Source of the DNA: UBA1038 sp964481445
GTDB taxonomy: Bacteria > Bacillota > Clostridia > Christensenellales > Aristaeellaceae
Reading direction: 5' to 3'
DNA: 18,060 nt
Assembly (NCBI GenBank): GCA_964481445.1
Contig: CAYZTQ010000040.1
Location: 1 to 18,060 of the forward strand
Shown here: one piece after another, positions 1 to 9,012 of the stretch
Layout: every line of letters begins with the position of its first letter
Numbering within the stretch: the first letter of the stretch is position 1
Notes under the pieces: model-generated
The model's database searches: none
The model's input: the letters and a program-made list of their open reading frames with translations, nothing else
What the model was told of the DNA's origin: nothing
Position numbers and translations under genes: made by a program

Positions 1-37
1 GCCTCCCAGCCTGCGCGCGCAGACAGGGAGGCTTTTT
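1..37. terminator. Intrinsic terminator hairpin, possibly bidirectional
   Basis: GCCTCCC (1-7) pairs with GGGAGGC (26-32), and the interior CTGCGCGCGCAG (11-22) is itself self-complementary, giving a long GC-rich stem. A run of five T follows on the plus strand (33-37). Read on the minus strand the stem is preceded by AAAAA, so any T-run serving the minus-strand operon would lie just beyond position 1. It sits about 14 bp after the stop codon of the GH2 gene, so it plausibly ends that operon and also a plus-strand unit entering from the left. Confidence 0.65.
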
Positions 38-50
38 CGCTATCCTGATT

Positions 51-2516
51 TTACTTATCCAGATCGTACACGCTGCGCGCGCGCAGGTTCTTCGCGCTGC
101 CGCGCAGTACCTTGACGCGGCGTTCGCCGGGGTTCATGTCAAAGAAGTTGTCGGAAAGCAGCAGGTCCGGGTCGTCGCTCTCAATGCAGACATATTTGGC
201 GAAGGCCGAAGCTTTCACGGTGATTTCTTCGCCGTCCGCGCTGACCGCAAGCGCAGGATCCGTAAACCTGAAGTGCTTGGGCGCGCAGAACAGGGCCGTG
301 CCGCCGCTGACCCACTGGCCATCCATCCACAGCTCGTAGCTGAAGTAATCACCCGTCAGATCGGCCTCGGGGAAATCGAGCTCAGGCAGCCATCTTGCGC
401 TGAGCGCGGGCACCGTGAGCTGTTCCTCGCCCTGCTGCCTGATCTTGCCGTCCGCTGAGCGCAGCGACCAGTGTACGGTACAGATGGCCTCTTTCATGGT
501 CTCGTTGGAGACATTCAGACGGGCGGTTTTCCGGATGGGCGAGGTCATAAACTCGTTGATCTGCGGGTTCTGCGTGTGCTCGCCCTCCTCGTGTACGCTC
601 AGCAGCACGGGCGCGAAGAAGCGTTTGGCGGCGTAGTGCAAGGCCTTCCACCTGCCGAAATAGTCGATGGAAGACCAGCTGGCCACGGGCCAGCAATCGT
701 TCAGCTGCCAGATGACCGCGCCCATGCAGCGGCCGCGGTTTCTGCGCCAGTGCTCCACGCCGCAGCGGATAGCGTCCGCCTGCAGCAGCTGCGAGGCGTA
801 CAGCAGCTTTTCAAAGCTGTAGGGGTAGCGGTAGGTCTGCGACAGGTAGGAGAGGATCTTGCCGTTGGCCGCCTTGTTGCGCTGGTGCCGCTCCATCACG
901 CGGGAGAAAATGTTGTGATCCTCCGGCCGCATAAAGCTTTCCACCGTCTTGAGGCCGGGGAAGCTCTGGAAGCCGAACTCGGACACATAGCGGAAGAGAA
1001 ACTTGCGGTACTCGCTGAAAGGCTTTTCGCCGTGCCACACATCCCAGTAGTGCACGTCGCCGCGGCTCGGGTCGTTCGGGTTGTCGAGCGCGCCGCCGCA
1101 GCTGGGGGAGGAGGGCCAGTAGAACACCTCGGGGGCCAGCTCCTTCATCACGCCCGGCAGGATGTGCTCGTACATCCGGATATAGTCGCTGAGGTGGTGC
1201 ATTTCCCAGGGCTTGAAGGGGTTGTCAAAGCCCTTGATGGTGGCGGAAAGCGCCGCCTGCTGGAACATTTCCATCTCGTTGTTGCCGCACAGCAGGGCCA
1301 GGCTGGCGTGGTGGCGCAGCCTGCGCACATTCTGCCGGGCTTCTTCGGTAATGGCCTTTTCAAACTGCTCGCTCAGGTCGTAGCAGGCGCAGGCGTACAT
1401 GAAATCCTGCCAGACCAGCAGGCCCAGCTCGTCGCAGATATCAAAGAAGAAGTCGTCGGGGTAGTAGCCGCCGCCCCAGACGCGGATGCAGTTGAAGTTG
1501 GCAAGCTTCGCGTCTTCCAGCAGCCGCCTTGTGCGCTCGGGCGTGACGCGGGAGAGGATATTGTCCTCCGGGATATAGTCGCCGCCCATGGCGAAAATTT
1601 TAACGCCGTTGACCACGTGGCAGAAGCTGCGGCCCCATTCATCATCCTGCTGATCCACCCAGAGCGTGCGCAGGCCGATGCGGCGCTGCCAGCTGTCCAG
1701 ACGCTTGCCCTTTTCGCTCAGCACGGCTGAGACGGTGTACAGGGGCTGCTCCCCGAAGCCCGCCGGCCACCAGAGCTGCGGGTTTTCGATGCGGAGGCTG
1801 CCGGCGCCGCCGTCCTGATACACCTTGCCGTCGGGGCCGGTGACCGTGACGGAGCAGAGCAGCTCGCGCCCCTCCGCTTCCAGCAGCTCGCTTTCAAAGC
1901 GCAGGTCAACGAAGCCTTCATGATGCTCCTGAATGACGTGCACGCTGTCGATGCGCGGGCCTTCGAAGAAGACCAGCTCGATATCGCGCCAGATGCCCGC
2001 GTCCGGCAGACGGGGGCCCCAGTCCCAGCCGAACATGCAGTGCGCCTTGCGCAGGTGCGCGAAGCCCGGGGTAGCGTCGCTGCTGCCCCAGCCGGGGCGC
2101 TTTTTTTCCGCCGCCAATACATAGCGGATGGGCGAGTCAAAGAGCACGCGGATTTCGTTTTCGCCCTCCCGCAGCGCTTTTTTGGCTTCAAACTCATAGC
2201 AGGTGTGCATATCCTTGGCTTCGCCGATCAGGCTGCCGTTCAGGTAGACCTGGGCCAGCGTATCCAGCCCCCGGCAGCGCAGCAGCGCGCGGGGCGCTTC
2301 CAGCTGCTCTTTTGAGAGCTGAAAGCCGCGGACATACTCATAATCCTGATAGAGCAGATTGAAGGCCGCCTGCTCGTTCTCGCCGTAAAAGGGGTCTTCC
2401 ATGCTGCCGTCCCGCAGCAGATCGGCGTAGACGCTGCCGGGCACAAGGGCCTCGTGCCAATCGTTTGTATCCCTGGCGCGCATGCGCCAGGCACCGTTCA
2501 GAGACAGGGTTTTCAT
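51..2516 (-). CDS. GH2 family beta-mannosidase-like exo-glycosidase
   Basis: This 821-residue protein has the layout of GH2 beta-mannosidases: an N-terminal jelly-roll sugar-binding domain (about 1-180, with the family-typical pattern around the LVPGSVYADL and GWDWGPRLPDAGIWR stretches), an Ig-like domain (about 185-285), a TIM-barrel catalytic domain (about 290-640) and C-terminal beta domains. The acid/base is expected at E414 in GNNE and the nucleophile at E513 in VSEFG; both are present. Length fits the family (about 800-900). There is no signal peptide, so it should act in the cytoplasm, removing non-reducing-end beta-mannosyl residues from imported oligosaccharides. It is the last gene of the Opp-type operon, 33 bp after the GH3 gene, with an AAAGGA ribosome binding site. 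An 8-bp-stem inverted repeat lies inside codons 9-15. Another beta-glycoside specificity within GH2 cannot be excluded, but the barrel motifs favour mannosidase. Confidence 0.88.
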   Translation of the reverse strand: MKTLSLNGAWRMRARDTNDWHEALVPGSVYADLLRDGSMEDPFYGENEQAAFNLLYQDYEYVRGFQLSKEQLEAPRALLRCRGLDTLAQVYLNGSLIGEAKDMHTCYEFEAKKALREGENEIRVLFDSPIRYVLAAEKKRPGWGSSDATPGFAHLRKAHCMFGWDWGPRLPDAGIWRDIELVFFEGPRIDSVHVIQEHHEGFVDLRFESELLEAEGRELLCSVTVTGPDGKVYQDGGAGSLRIENPQLWWPAGFGEQPLYTVSAVLSEKGKRLDSWQRRIGLRTLWVDQQDDEWGRSFCHVVNGVKIFAMGGDYIPEDNILSRVTPERTRRLLEDAKLANFNCIRVWGGGYYPDDFFFDICDELGLLVWQDFMYACACYDLSEQFEKAITEEARQNVRRLRHHASLALLCGNNEMEMFQQAALSATIKGFDNPFKPWEMHHLSDYIRMYEHILPGVMKELAPEVFYWPSSPSCGGALDNPNDPSRGDVHYWDVWHGEKPFSEYRKFLFRYVSEFGFQSFPGLKTVESFMRPEDHNIFSRVMERHQRNKAANGKILSYLSQTYRYPYSFEKLLYASQLLQADAIRCGVEHWRRNRGRCMGAVIWQLNDCWPVASWSSIDYFGRWKALHYAAKRFFAPVLLSVHEEGEHTQNPQINEFMTSPIRKTARLNVSNETMKEAICTVHWSLRSADGKIRQQGEEQLTVPALSARWLPELDFPEADLTGDYFSYELWMDGQWVSGGTALFCAPKHFRFTDPALAVSADGEEITVKASAFAKYVCIESDDPDLLLSDNFFDMNPGERRVKVLRGSAKNLRARSVYDLDK
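2472..2491. repeat. Perfect 8-bp inverted repeat near the GH2 start codon
   Basis: CCTGGCGC (2472-2479) and GCGCCAGG (2484-2491) are perfect reverse complements separated by GCAT. In the mRNA this would form a GC-rich hairpin beginning about 25 nt into the GH2 coding region. It could slow translation initiation of the last gene of the operon, or be a chance result of codon choice. Confidence 0.5.
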
Positions 2517-2549
2517 TTCTTTGCGTCCTTTATCAAAAAAGTGCTGTTC

Positions 2550-4829
2550 TTACCGGGCGTTCAGCTGCGCAAGCAGCGCGTCCAGCTGCTCGAAGCTCAT
2601 TTTGCCGCCGGAGAAGGCCACCAGGCTGCGCAGGGGCGAATAGCGCAGCATCGCTTCCATCATCGCGGGGGTGATGGCGTCCGTCGCGGCTTCGCTCTGC
2701 AGGCCCTCGTCGGCATCCTGCGGGGGCAGGGCGCCCATCAGCGGGCCGAGGCTATTGATGATGGCGGCGGCCCGCGGGTCGGCCATGATGTCAATCATGA
2801 TCGAGTCCATCGTGTAGGTGACGGGCAGCTTGACCGTACCCTCCACCTGCACCGGCGCTTCCAGAACGACCTCGCGGCTGTTTTTGCAGATCTGCACCCT
2901 GAACTCGCCGCTTTCCACATACCAGTCGCCGAGCCCGGCGTTCCAGTAGGCGAAGGCGCGCTTGTCAAGCGTGAAGCTGACAGACTTGGTTTCGCCGGGC
3001 TCAAGCGCAATCTTCTCAAAGCCCTTCAGCTCGCGCACCGGGCGGAAGATGCTGCTTTCGCAGTCCGCCACGTAGAGCTGCACCACTTCCTTGCCGGCGC
3101 GGCTGCCCGTGTTTTTCACATCCACCTGTACGCTCAGGGTATCAGTATCGCGGATGTTTTCCGCGCTCAGCGTGAGATTGCTGTACTCAAACTCCGTATA
3201 GCTCAGGCCATGGCCGAAGGGGAAGAGCAGGTCGGTGTTCTTTTTGTCATAGTAGCGGTAGCCTACGAACACGCCCTCGCGGTACTCCGCCCGGTTGCCC
3301 TCGCCGCCGTAGCTTAAGTAGCAGGAGGTATCCTCAAGCCGCTTCGGGAAGCTTTCGGGCAGGCGGCCCGAGGGGTTGACCCGGCCAAACAGCAGGTCTG
3401 CGGTGGCCTCGCCCACGGCCTGACCGCCGAGGTAGCCCTCGATGACTGCGGGCACCTTGTCCAGCCATGGCATTTCCACGGGCGAGCCGTTGTAGAGCAC
3501 GACTGCCACGCGGGGGTTGACCTGCGCCACGCGCTCGATCAGCTCTCTCTGGCAGGCGGGCATGCGCAGGTGGCTGCGGTCGTAGCCCTCCGACTCAAAG
3601 GAATCGGGCAGGCCCGCCACAATGACGACAGTTTTGGCCTGTTTGGCCAGCGCCACCGCCTCCGAGATCAGCTTTTCATCGGGGTTTTCATCCTCGATAT
3701 CGTAGCCCTGCGCGTAGCGGACGCCGGCCTTGCCCTGGAGCGCGTCCATCAGCGAGGTGACCTTGAAACTGTTCACATGCGAGCTGCCGCCGCCCTGATA
3801 GCGCGGCTTTTTGGCAAACAGGCCGATGACGGCGAGATCCTCACCCTCGCTGAGGGGCAGCAGGTCGTTCTCGTTTTTGAGCAGCACCATGCACTCCGCG
3901 GCGATGCGGCGGGCCAGCTGATGCTGCTTTTCCATATCCCAGGGGGTGTCGGGGCGGGCGTTGTTCAGGTAATCCTCATGCACGCGCAGGATGCGCTCCA
4001 CCGCCCGGTCGAGCACCGCTTCATCCAGCGTGCCTGCCCTGACCGCGGCGACGATTTTCTTGTCGTTCTCGCCGGAAGAGGAGGGCATCTCCAGATCCAT
4101 GCCCGCTGCAAGGGCCTTCACGCGGTCGCTCACCGCGCCCCAGTCGCTGACCACATAGCCGTCAAAGCCCCACTCCTCGCGCAGCACTTTGGTCAGCAGC
4201 CAGGGGCTCTGCGAGGCGTAGGTGCCGTTGACTTTGTTGTACGAGCACATCACGGTTCTGGTCTTGCCCTGCTTCACGGCGGCCTCAAAGGCGGGGAAGT
4301 AGATTTCGCGCAGCGTGCGCTCATCCACGACCGAGTCGGACGACATGCGCCGGTGCTCCTGACTGTTGGCGGCGAAGTGTTTCACCGAGGCCGCGATATG
4401 GCGGCTCTGCAGGCCGCGGATGTAGCTTGCCGTCAGCTGCGCGGTCAGAAAGGGGTCTTCGCTGAAATACTCAAAGTTGCGCCCGCACAGCGGCGAGCGT
4501 TTGATGTTGACGGCCGGCCCCAGCGCCACGGCCACCTTCTGGTTCTGACAGGCGTCGCCGATGGCCTCGCCGATTTCGCGCACCGCGTTCGTGTCAAAGG
4601 AGGCGGCGGTGGCGCAGGAGTTGGGGAAGCATACGGCCTTGATGCTGTCATTGACGCCGAGGTGGTCGGCCTTATCGTCCTGCTTGCGCAGGCCGTGCGG
4701 GCCGTCCGACAGCATCAGCGCTGGGATGCCGAGGCGCTCGACGGGCTGGGAATGCCAGAAGTCGACGCCCGAGCACAGCGAGGCCTTTTCTTCCAGCGTC
4801 ATGGCTTTGATTTTATCTTGAATCGTCAT
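2550..4829 (-). CDS. GH3 family beta-glucosidase-like enzyme
   Basis: This 759-residue protein is a three-domain GH3 glycosidase of the beta-glucosidase type. The TIM-like barrel (about 1-280) contains SDGPHG (41-46), the substrate-binding KHFAANSQ region (from K150) and the nucleophile D229 in VVSDWGAV. The alpha/beta sandwich (about 300-490) carries the probable acid/base E414 in ESEGYDR. A fibronectin-III-like domain follows (about 560-650). A further tail of about 100 residues (660-759), helical in character and rich in Met and Ala, ends the protein. No signal peptide is visible, so the enzyme is expected in the cytoplasm, removing terminal beta-glucosyl residues from imported oligosaccharides. 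It lies 42 bp after the second ATPase gene and 33 bp before the GH2 gene, so it is co-transcribed with both. Beta-xylosidase activity is a possible alternative; the NagZ type is unlikely given this architecture. Confidence 0.88.
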   Translation of the reverse strand: MTIQDKIKAMTLEEKASLCSGVDFWHSQPVERLGIPALMLSDGPHGLRKQDDKADHLGVNDSIKAVCFPNSCATAASFDTNAVREIGEAIGDACQNQKVAVALGPAVNIKRSPLCGRNFEYFSEDPFLTAQLTASYIRGLQSRHIAASVKHFAANSQEHRRMSSDSVVDERTLREIYFPAFEAAVKQGKTRTVMCSYNKVNGTYASQSPWLLTKVLREEWGFDGYVVSDWGAVSDRVKALAAGMDLEMPSSSGENDKKIVAAVRAGTLDEAVLDRAVERILRVHEDYLNNARPDTPWDMEKQHQLARRIAAECMVLLKNENDLLPLSEGEDLAVIGLFAKKPRYQGGGSSHVNSFKVTSLMDALQGKAGVRYAQGYDIEDENPDEKLISEAVALAKQAKTVVIVAGLPDSFESEGYDRSHLRMPACQRELIERVAQVNPRVAVVLYNGSPVEMPWLDKVPAVIEGYLGGQAVGEATADLLFGRVNPSGRLPESFPKRLEDTSCYLSYGGEGNRAEYREGVFVGYRYYDKKNTDLLFPFGHGLSYTEFEYSNLTLSAENIRDTDTLSVQVDVKNTGSRAGKEVVQLYVADCESSIFRPVRELKGFEKIALEPGETKSVSFTLDKRAFAYWNAGLGDWYVESGEFRVQICKNSREVVLEAPVQVEGTVKLPVTYTMDSIMIDIMADPRAAAIINSLGPLMGALPPQDADEGLQSEAATDAITPAMMEAMLRYSPLRSLVAFSGGKMSFEQLDALLAQLNAR

Positions 4830-4871
4830 CTTGTAACCTCTTTCTTTTTTGAACTGGGGGACGCGCCCGGA

Positions 4872-5717
4872 TCAGACCGTGGTCAGATCCCAGGGCTCGT
4901 AGATTTTGGGCACGTCGCTGATCAGCCGCCTTGTGTAATCCGCCTTGGGGTACAAAATGACATCGTGCGCGCAGCCGCTTTCCACAAATTTTCCGTGCTC
5001 CATGATATAGACAGAGTCGGAGGTATAGTAGGCAAGGCCGATGTCGTGGGTGATGAAGATGATGGTCATGCCGATCTCGTCGCGCAGGTTCAGCAGCATG
5101 TCGAGGATGGTCGAGCGCGAACAGGCGTCGATCATGCTGGTGGGCTCGTCGGCCAACAGAATCTTTGGCTTCAGCAGGAAGATGCGCGCGATCATCAGGC
5201 GCTGCATCTGCCCGCCCGACAGCTCAAAGGGGTATTTGTTAGTCAGCTCCTCAAACTTGAGGTTGACAAAGCCGCAGGCTTCCGTCATCAGCTCGCGCTT
5301 TTTTTCCATCGGCAGGTGCCTGCCGCCGCGCATGGCGATGCAGTCCAGCAGCACAGCGTCGATTTTGTGGAAGGTGTTGAAGGAGGAGTAGGGATCCTGA
5401 AAAATGGCCTGAATGCCCTTCCAGTATTCCCTGCGCTTATGGCGGGTGGAGATGTCGCGGGGCTTGCCCTGAAAGCTGATCTCGCCCTCCGTCATCGAAA
5501 GCAGGCCCAGCAGCATCTTGGACAGCGTGGTCTTGCCGGAGCCGGATTCGCCCACGATGGAGACGAACTCGCCCTCGTGAAAATCAAAATCCACATGGTC
5601 GACGGCCACCGTGGCCTTGTTGCCAGAACCGAAGACCTTGGTCACGCCTCTGCCGCTCAGACAGGGCAGGGTGTGCTCAGGGCGCCCCTCGGCAGTTTTC
5701 ACATCATTTTTGTTCAT
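4872..5717 (-). CDS. Opp/Dpp-type ABC transporter ATP-binding protein (OppF-like)
   Basis: This 281-residue ATPase has Walker A GESGSGKT (56-63), Q-loop Q107, signature LSGGQ (166-170), Walker B ILLADEP with D190/E191, and the H-loop His in FITHD (H224). Overall similarity is to the second (F) subunit of oligopeptide-family importers, which here may import oligosaccharides. It would pair with the D-type ATPase whose gene overlaps it by 14 nt; a GAGGGAG ribosome binding site lies inside the end of the upstream gene. It is shorter than typical OppF proteins (about 310-330) because the C-terminal substrate-family extension is trimmed, and it lacks the Cys cluster seen in its partner. Expected location is the cytoplasmic face of the membrane. 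Confidence 0.9.
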   Translation of the reverse strand: MNKNDVKTAEGRPEHTLPCLSGRGVTKVFGSGNKATVAVDHVDFDFHEGEFVSIVGESGSGKTTLSKMLLGLLSMTEGEISFQGKPRDISTRHKRREYWKGIQAIFQDPYSSFNTFHKIDAVLLDCIAMRGGRHLPMEKKRELMTEACGFVNLKFEELTNKYPFELSGGQMQRLMIARIFLLKPKILLADEPTSMIDACSRSTILDMLLNLRDEIGMTIIFITHDIGLAYYTSDSVYIMEHGKFVESGCAHDVILYPKADYTRRLISDVPKIYEPWDLTTV

Positions 5718-6717
5718 TCTGATACAACTCCCTCAAATGCTGTACGGAGTGGCCGCAGCGGTAGGTGTGCCCGCCCCCCAGATCAATCATGGGGATCTCG
5801 TGGTGGCGGCAGGCGGGGATCACATAGGGGCAGCGGTCGGCGAAGCGGCAGCCGGGCGGCGGGCACTTCAGGTTGGGCGGCGTTCCGGGGATGCTGGTCA
5901 GCTTCTGCTCGCGCACGCCCTCCTCCGGCACGATGATGGAGCCCATCAGACCCTTGGAATAGGGGTGCAGCGGGCTGAACACCATGTCGCGCGCGTTGTT
6001 GCGCTCCACGATCTGCCCGGCGTACATCACCATGATGTCGTCGGTCACGTTGTAGAGCAGCGGCAGCTCGTGGGTGATGAAGATCATGCCCCTGATATAG
6101 CCCTTCGCCATCAGCGATTTGAGCATCTTGATGACCATCTTCTGGCTGGTCACGTCCAGGGCCGAGGAAGGCTCGTCCGCGATCAGCACCTTGGGGGAGA
6201 GGATGGTCGAAATGGCGATGACCGTGCGCTGCTTCATGCCGCCGGACAGCTCGACCGCGTGCTTGTTGAGCACTTCGGGCGGCAGGCCCAGCTCGGCGAA
6301 GCGCTCGCAGGCCATGTCGTAGATCTCTTTCTTTTTGGCTTCGGGCCTGTGCGCGCGCACCACATCCTCCAGAAAGCGGATGATGCGCTGCGTGGGGTTG
6401 AGCGCGTTCATCGCCGCCTGCGGGATGTAGGCGATTTCGGTGCCCAGAATGGTCTTGCGCACCACATCAGGGTTCATGCCCGTGATGGGCCTGCCGTCGA
6501 TGATGATCTCGCCCGAGGTGTAGTGCAGCGGCGGGAAGTAATAGCCCATCAGGCTCAGCGCTAGCGTCGATTTGCCGCAGCCGCTCTCGCCCGCGATGCC
6601 GAGCGACTTTCCCTCTTCCAGCTTCAGCGACACATGGTCGACCGCGTAGACATCCTCCCGGCTGCGGGTGATGTATTTGGTGCAAAGGTCTTTGACTTCC
6701 AGTATCGTCTTGCCCAT
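5704..6717 (-). CDS. Opp/Dpp-type ABC transporter ATP-binding protein (OppD-like)
   Basis: This 337-residue ATPase has Walker A GESGCGKS (43-50), Q-loop Q100, a signature written LSGGM (157-161) rather than LSGGQ, Walker B LIADEP with D181/E182 and H-loop H216. The C-terminal oligopeptide-transporter extension is complete and carries a Cys cluster (C285, C290, C296, C303, C321) matching the region where Opp/Dpp D-type ATPases bind an iron-sulfur cluster. It starts 10 bp after the C-type permease with a GGAGG site 5 nt before the ATG, and its 3' end overlaps the F-type ATPase gene, indicating translational coupling. It should power the importer encoded immediately upstream. Confidence 0.92.
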   Translation of the reverse strand: MGKTILEVKDLCTKYITRSREDVYAVDHVSLKLEEGKSLGIAGESGCGKSTLALSLMGYYFPPLHYTSGEIIIDGRPITGMNPDVVRKTILGTEIAYIPQAAMNALNPTQRIIRFLEDVVRAHRPEAKKKEIYDMACERFAELGLPPEVLNKHAVELSGGMKQRTVIAISTILSPKVLIADEPSSALDVTSQKMVIKMLKSLMAKGYIRGMIFITHELPLLYNVTDDIMVMYAGQIVERNNARDMVFSPLHPYSKGLMGSIIVPEEGVREQKLTSIPGTPPNLKCPPPGCRFADRCPYVIPACRHHEIPMIDLGGGHTYRCGHSVQHLRELYQNEQK

Positions 6718-6727
6718 AGTGGCCTCC

Positions 6728-7975
6728 TCAGTCTCTCAGGGTCGGGTTGAACACCTGGTCGAGGCCTGTGTTCATCAGATTCAGGGAGAAGGTGATGAGC
6801 GTAATCACCAGAATGACCGGGAAATAGGCCCACCACGCGCCGTTGATATGGGCGGAGTAGAGCATGGCCCAGTTCATCATCAGCCCGAGGGTCGGCACCT
6901 CGGTGGTGCGCGGCCCGAGGCCCAGCAGCGAAAGCTGCGCCTCCGCGAGGATGCCGGAGGAAATCTGCAAAATGAAAGCCATCACCACATAGCTTGCGAT
7001 GTAGGGCAGAATATCGGTGATGATGATACGCATCAGGCTGTGGCCCGAGAGCTTACTCAGATTTACATGGTCTCGGTTGCGCAGCGAGATGACCTGCGAT
7101 CGCACGGAGCGGCCCGTCCACACCCAGCTGGTCAACCCGATGACGATAGCCACCATGTCGGCGCCACGGTGCGCCTGCCCGATGGAATAGGTGATCAGGA
7201 TCAGCAGCACAAAGGAGGGGATGACGGTGAAGATGTTCATGAAGAACATGATGATGTCATCCACAATGCCGCCCAGATAGCCCGACAGCAGGCCCAGCAG
7301 CAGCCCGATTGAGGTGGCGATGGTGCCCGCAATCAGCCCGATGCGGATGGAGGTGCCCATGGCGGACACCAGCTCCTTGAGGGTATCGCGGCCGAAGTTG
7401 TCGGTGCCCAGCGGCAGCACGCGCACATTGGCGATATCCTGCACGTTGACATAGTCGGTGCCGCTGAGGCTGCCTACCTGCTTGTCTTCACCCGCCTCAT
7501 CCTGCCGCACCAGTGAAACGGAGGCGGCGCTGCCCGCGCTCTTGAGCTGCTCGTCAAGCCGCTGGTAGAAGCGCCGGTCGGACATCGTCATGCCCTTGGG
7601 ACGCGCCTTGGGGTTGTAGTTGTCGCGCCACAGCTGCAAAAGCGCCGCCGTGTCCTGCAAATTGATGGCATTTTCCTCCACGCCCGAGGCGACCAGCCAG
7701 CGCAGCATCGAGACGCGGTCGGCGTCCGACAGCATGCGGCTGAGGCGCTTGTCGCCCGCGTCCGGCAGTTTCAGCGTCTGCGCCGGGGTGCCCGCCGCGT
7801 CCAGCACCGAAATGTAGGTGCCGGGCTTGAAAAAGGAGCCCAGGCCGATCATTTCCAGCGGGTTACCGGGCGAGATCAGCGGATAGAGCGCCAGCGTCAG
7901 CAGCAAAAACAGGAAGATGACAAAGCCCACCAGAAAACGCGGCGAATGAAAAACCTGCCTGAAGGTATTTCTCAT
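6728..7975 (-). CDS. Opp/Dpp-type ABC permease (OppC-like) with large extracytoplasmic insert
   Basis: This 415-residue membrane protein is the C-type permease of the Opp-like importer. TM1 spans about 13-35, the family motif LPLGTDNFGRDTL occurs at 187-199, further membrane segments follow, and the cytoplasmic coupling loop that contacts an ATPase is around 302-324. Typical OppC/DppC proteins are about 280-310 residues, with PLGTD roughly 45-60 residues after TM1. Here about 150 residues separate them, so an extra extracytoplasmic segment of roughly 100 residues (about 55-185) is inserted, predicted soluble and charged. It follows the B-type permease by 14 bp with a GGGAGG site. The insert may help dock the substrate-binding protein; that is inference. 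Confidence 0.88.
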   Translation of the reverse strand: MRNTFRQVFHSPRFLVGFVIFLFLLLTLALYPLISPGNPLEMIGLGSFFKPGTYISVLDAAGTPAQTLKLPDAGDKRLSRMLSDADRVSMLRWLVASGVEENAINLQDTAALLQLWRDNYNPKARPKGMTMSDRRFYQRLDEQLKSAGSAASVSLVRQDEAGEDKQVGSLSGTDYVNVQDIANVRVLPLGTDNFGRDTLKELVSAMGTSIRIGLIAGTIATSIGLLLGLLSGYLGGIVDDIIMFFMNIFTVIPSFVLLILITYSIGQAHRGADMVAIVIGLTSWVWTGRSVRSQVISLRNRDHVNLSKLSGHSLMRIIITDILPYIASYVVMAFILQISSGILAEAQLSLLGLGPRTTEVPTLGLMMNWAMLYSAHINGAWWAYFPVILVITLITFSLNLMNTGLDQVFNPTLRD

Positions 7976-7989
7976 GCTTTCATCCTCCC

Positions 7990-8994
7990 TTAATCAAACT
8001 GCGCCGCCTTGACCCGGGGGTCAATGAAGGCGTAGATAATATCGAGAATAAAGGTGACGGCCAGCACCATCAGCGTGACAATCAGTGTGGAGGCGGAAAT
8101 CAGGGGATAGTCAAGCCGCGTGACGCCCGCCAGCAGGGCGGAGCCGAGGCCCGGGTAGCTGAAGATGATTTCGGCCACCAGCGCGCCGCCGATCATGGTG
8201 CCGATGGAAAGTACGAGGCCTGTCACCTGCGGCAGCATGGCGTTGCGGAAAACATAGCCTACGATCTTGCGGTCGGGCACGCCCAGAAAACGGCTGTATT
8301 TGACATAATCCGCGTTCAGCTCGTAGATGGACATCGAGCGCATGCCGATGGCCTGTCCGCCGATGGAAATGAGCACGATCGACCAGAAGGGCAGCTGATA
8401 GTGCTGGATGACAGAGCGGACGAAAGACCAGCTGAGGTTGGGAATCATGTCATAAGAATAAGCGCCCGAGATCGGCGCCACTTTGAGACGGATGGCGAAA
8501 ATAACCAGCAGGATGACCGCCATGCCGAAAGCCGGTATGTTGCTGATAAACATCGAGGCCGGCATGATGACCTTGTCAAAGCCTTTGCGGATGTAGGCCG
8601 CCAGCGCGCCCAGAATGTTGCCCAGCATCCAGCCCACGATGATGGCCGGCAGCTGCAGGCCGATGGTCCAGCCGACGGCGCTTGAGATGATATCGGAGAC
8701 AGGGCGCGGGTACTGGCTGAAGCTCAGGCCGAAATCGCCCTTCAGCAGGTTTTGCAGGTACACGATCAGCTGCTGAAACATGGGCTTGTCGGTGCCGAAC
8801 TGTTTGGCATACTCCTCGTAGATGCGGCGCACGGCCGAGGCGTCGTTCATGCCCATGGCGACGCGCGCGGTGATGGCCGCCACCGGGTCGCCCGGCATCA
8901 GGCGCGGCAAAATGAAATTGAGCAGGATGGACGCTGCCAGGGTGATCAGAAACCAGAATATTTTCTTGCGAAAGTACTTTTTATAGCCTTTCAT
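7990..8994 (-). CDS. Opp/Dpp-type ABC permease (OppB-like)
   Basis: This 334-residue membrane protein has the B-type permease pattern: a basic N-terminus followed by TM1 (about 12-30), the LPRLMPGDP motif (29-37), an extracytoplasmic loop with the FGLSFSQYPRPV stretch, five further membrane segments, a coupling loop around DYVKYSRFLGVPDRK, and the C-terminal YPGLGSALL signature near the last loop. Length is normal for the family. The gene starts with a GGAGGG site 4 nt before the ATG and is separated from the upstream binding-protein gene by 89 bp that hold a strong hairpin. It forms the translocation channel together with the C-type permease. Confidence 0.92.
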   Translation of the reverse strand: MKGYKKYFRKKIFWFLITLAASILLNFILPRLMPGDPVAAITARVAMGMNDASAVRRIYEEYAKQFGTDKPMFQQLIVYLQNLLKGDFGLSFSQYPRPVSDIISSAVGWTIGLQLPAIIVGWMLGNILGALAAYIRKGFDKVIMPASMFISNIPAFGMAVILLVIFAIRLKVAPISGAYSYDMIPNLSWSFVRSVIQHYQLPFWSIVLISIGGQAIGMRSMSIYELNADYVKYSRFLGVPDRKIVGYVFRNAMLPQVTGLVLSIGTMIGGALVAEIIFSYPGLGSALLAGVTRLDYPLISASTLIVTLMVLAVTFILDIIYAFIDPRVKAAQFD

Positions 8995-9012
8995 TCCGCC
9001 CTCCGAAACAAG

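Noticed and set aside
471..1730. A 419-codon plus-strand open frame opposite the GH2 gene
   Set aside because: It is the antisense shadow of the catalytic domain; it shows no domain and no good ribosome binding site.
3570..5936. A 788-codon open frame on the plus strand across the GH3 and both ATPase genes
   Set aside because: It is antisense to well-recognised genes, spans several of them, has no family motifs and has the low-complexity His/Val/Gly/Asp-rich make-up of an antisense frame in GC-rich DNA.
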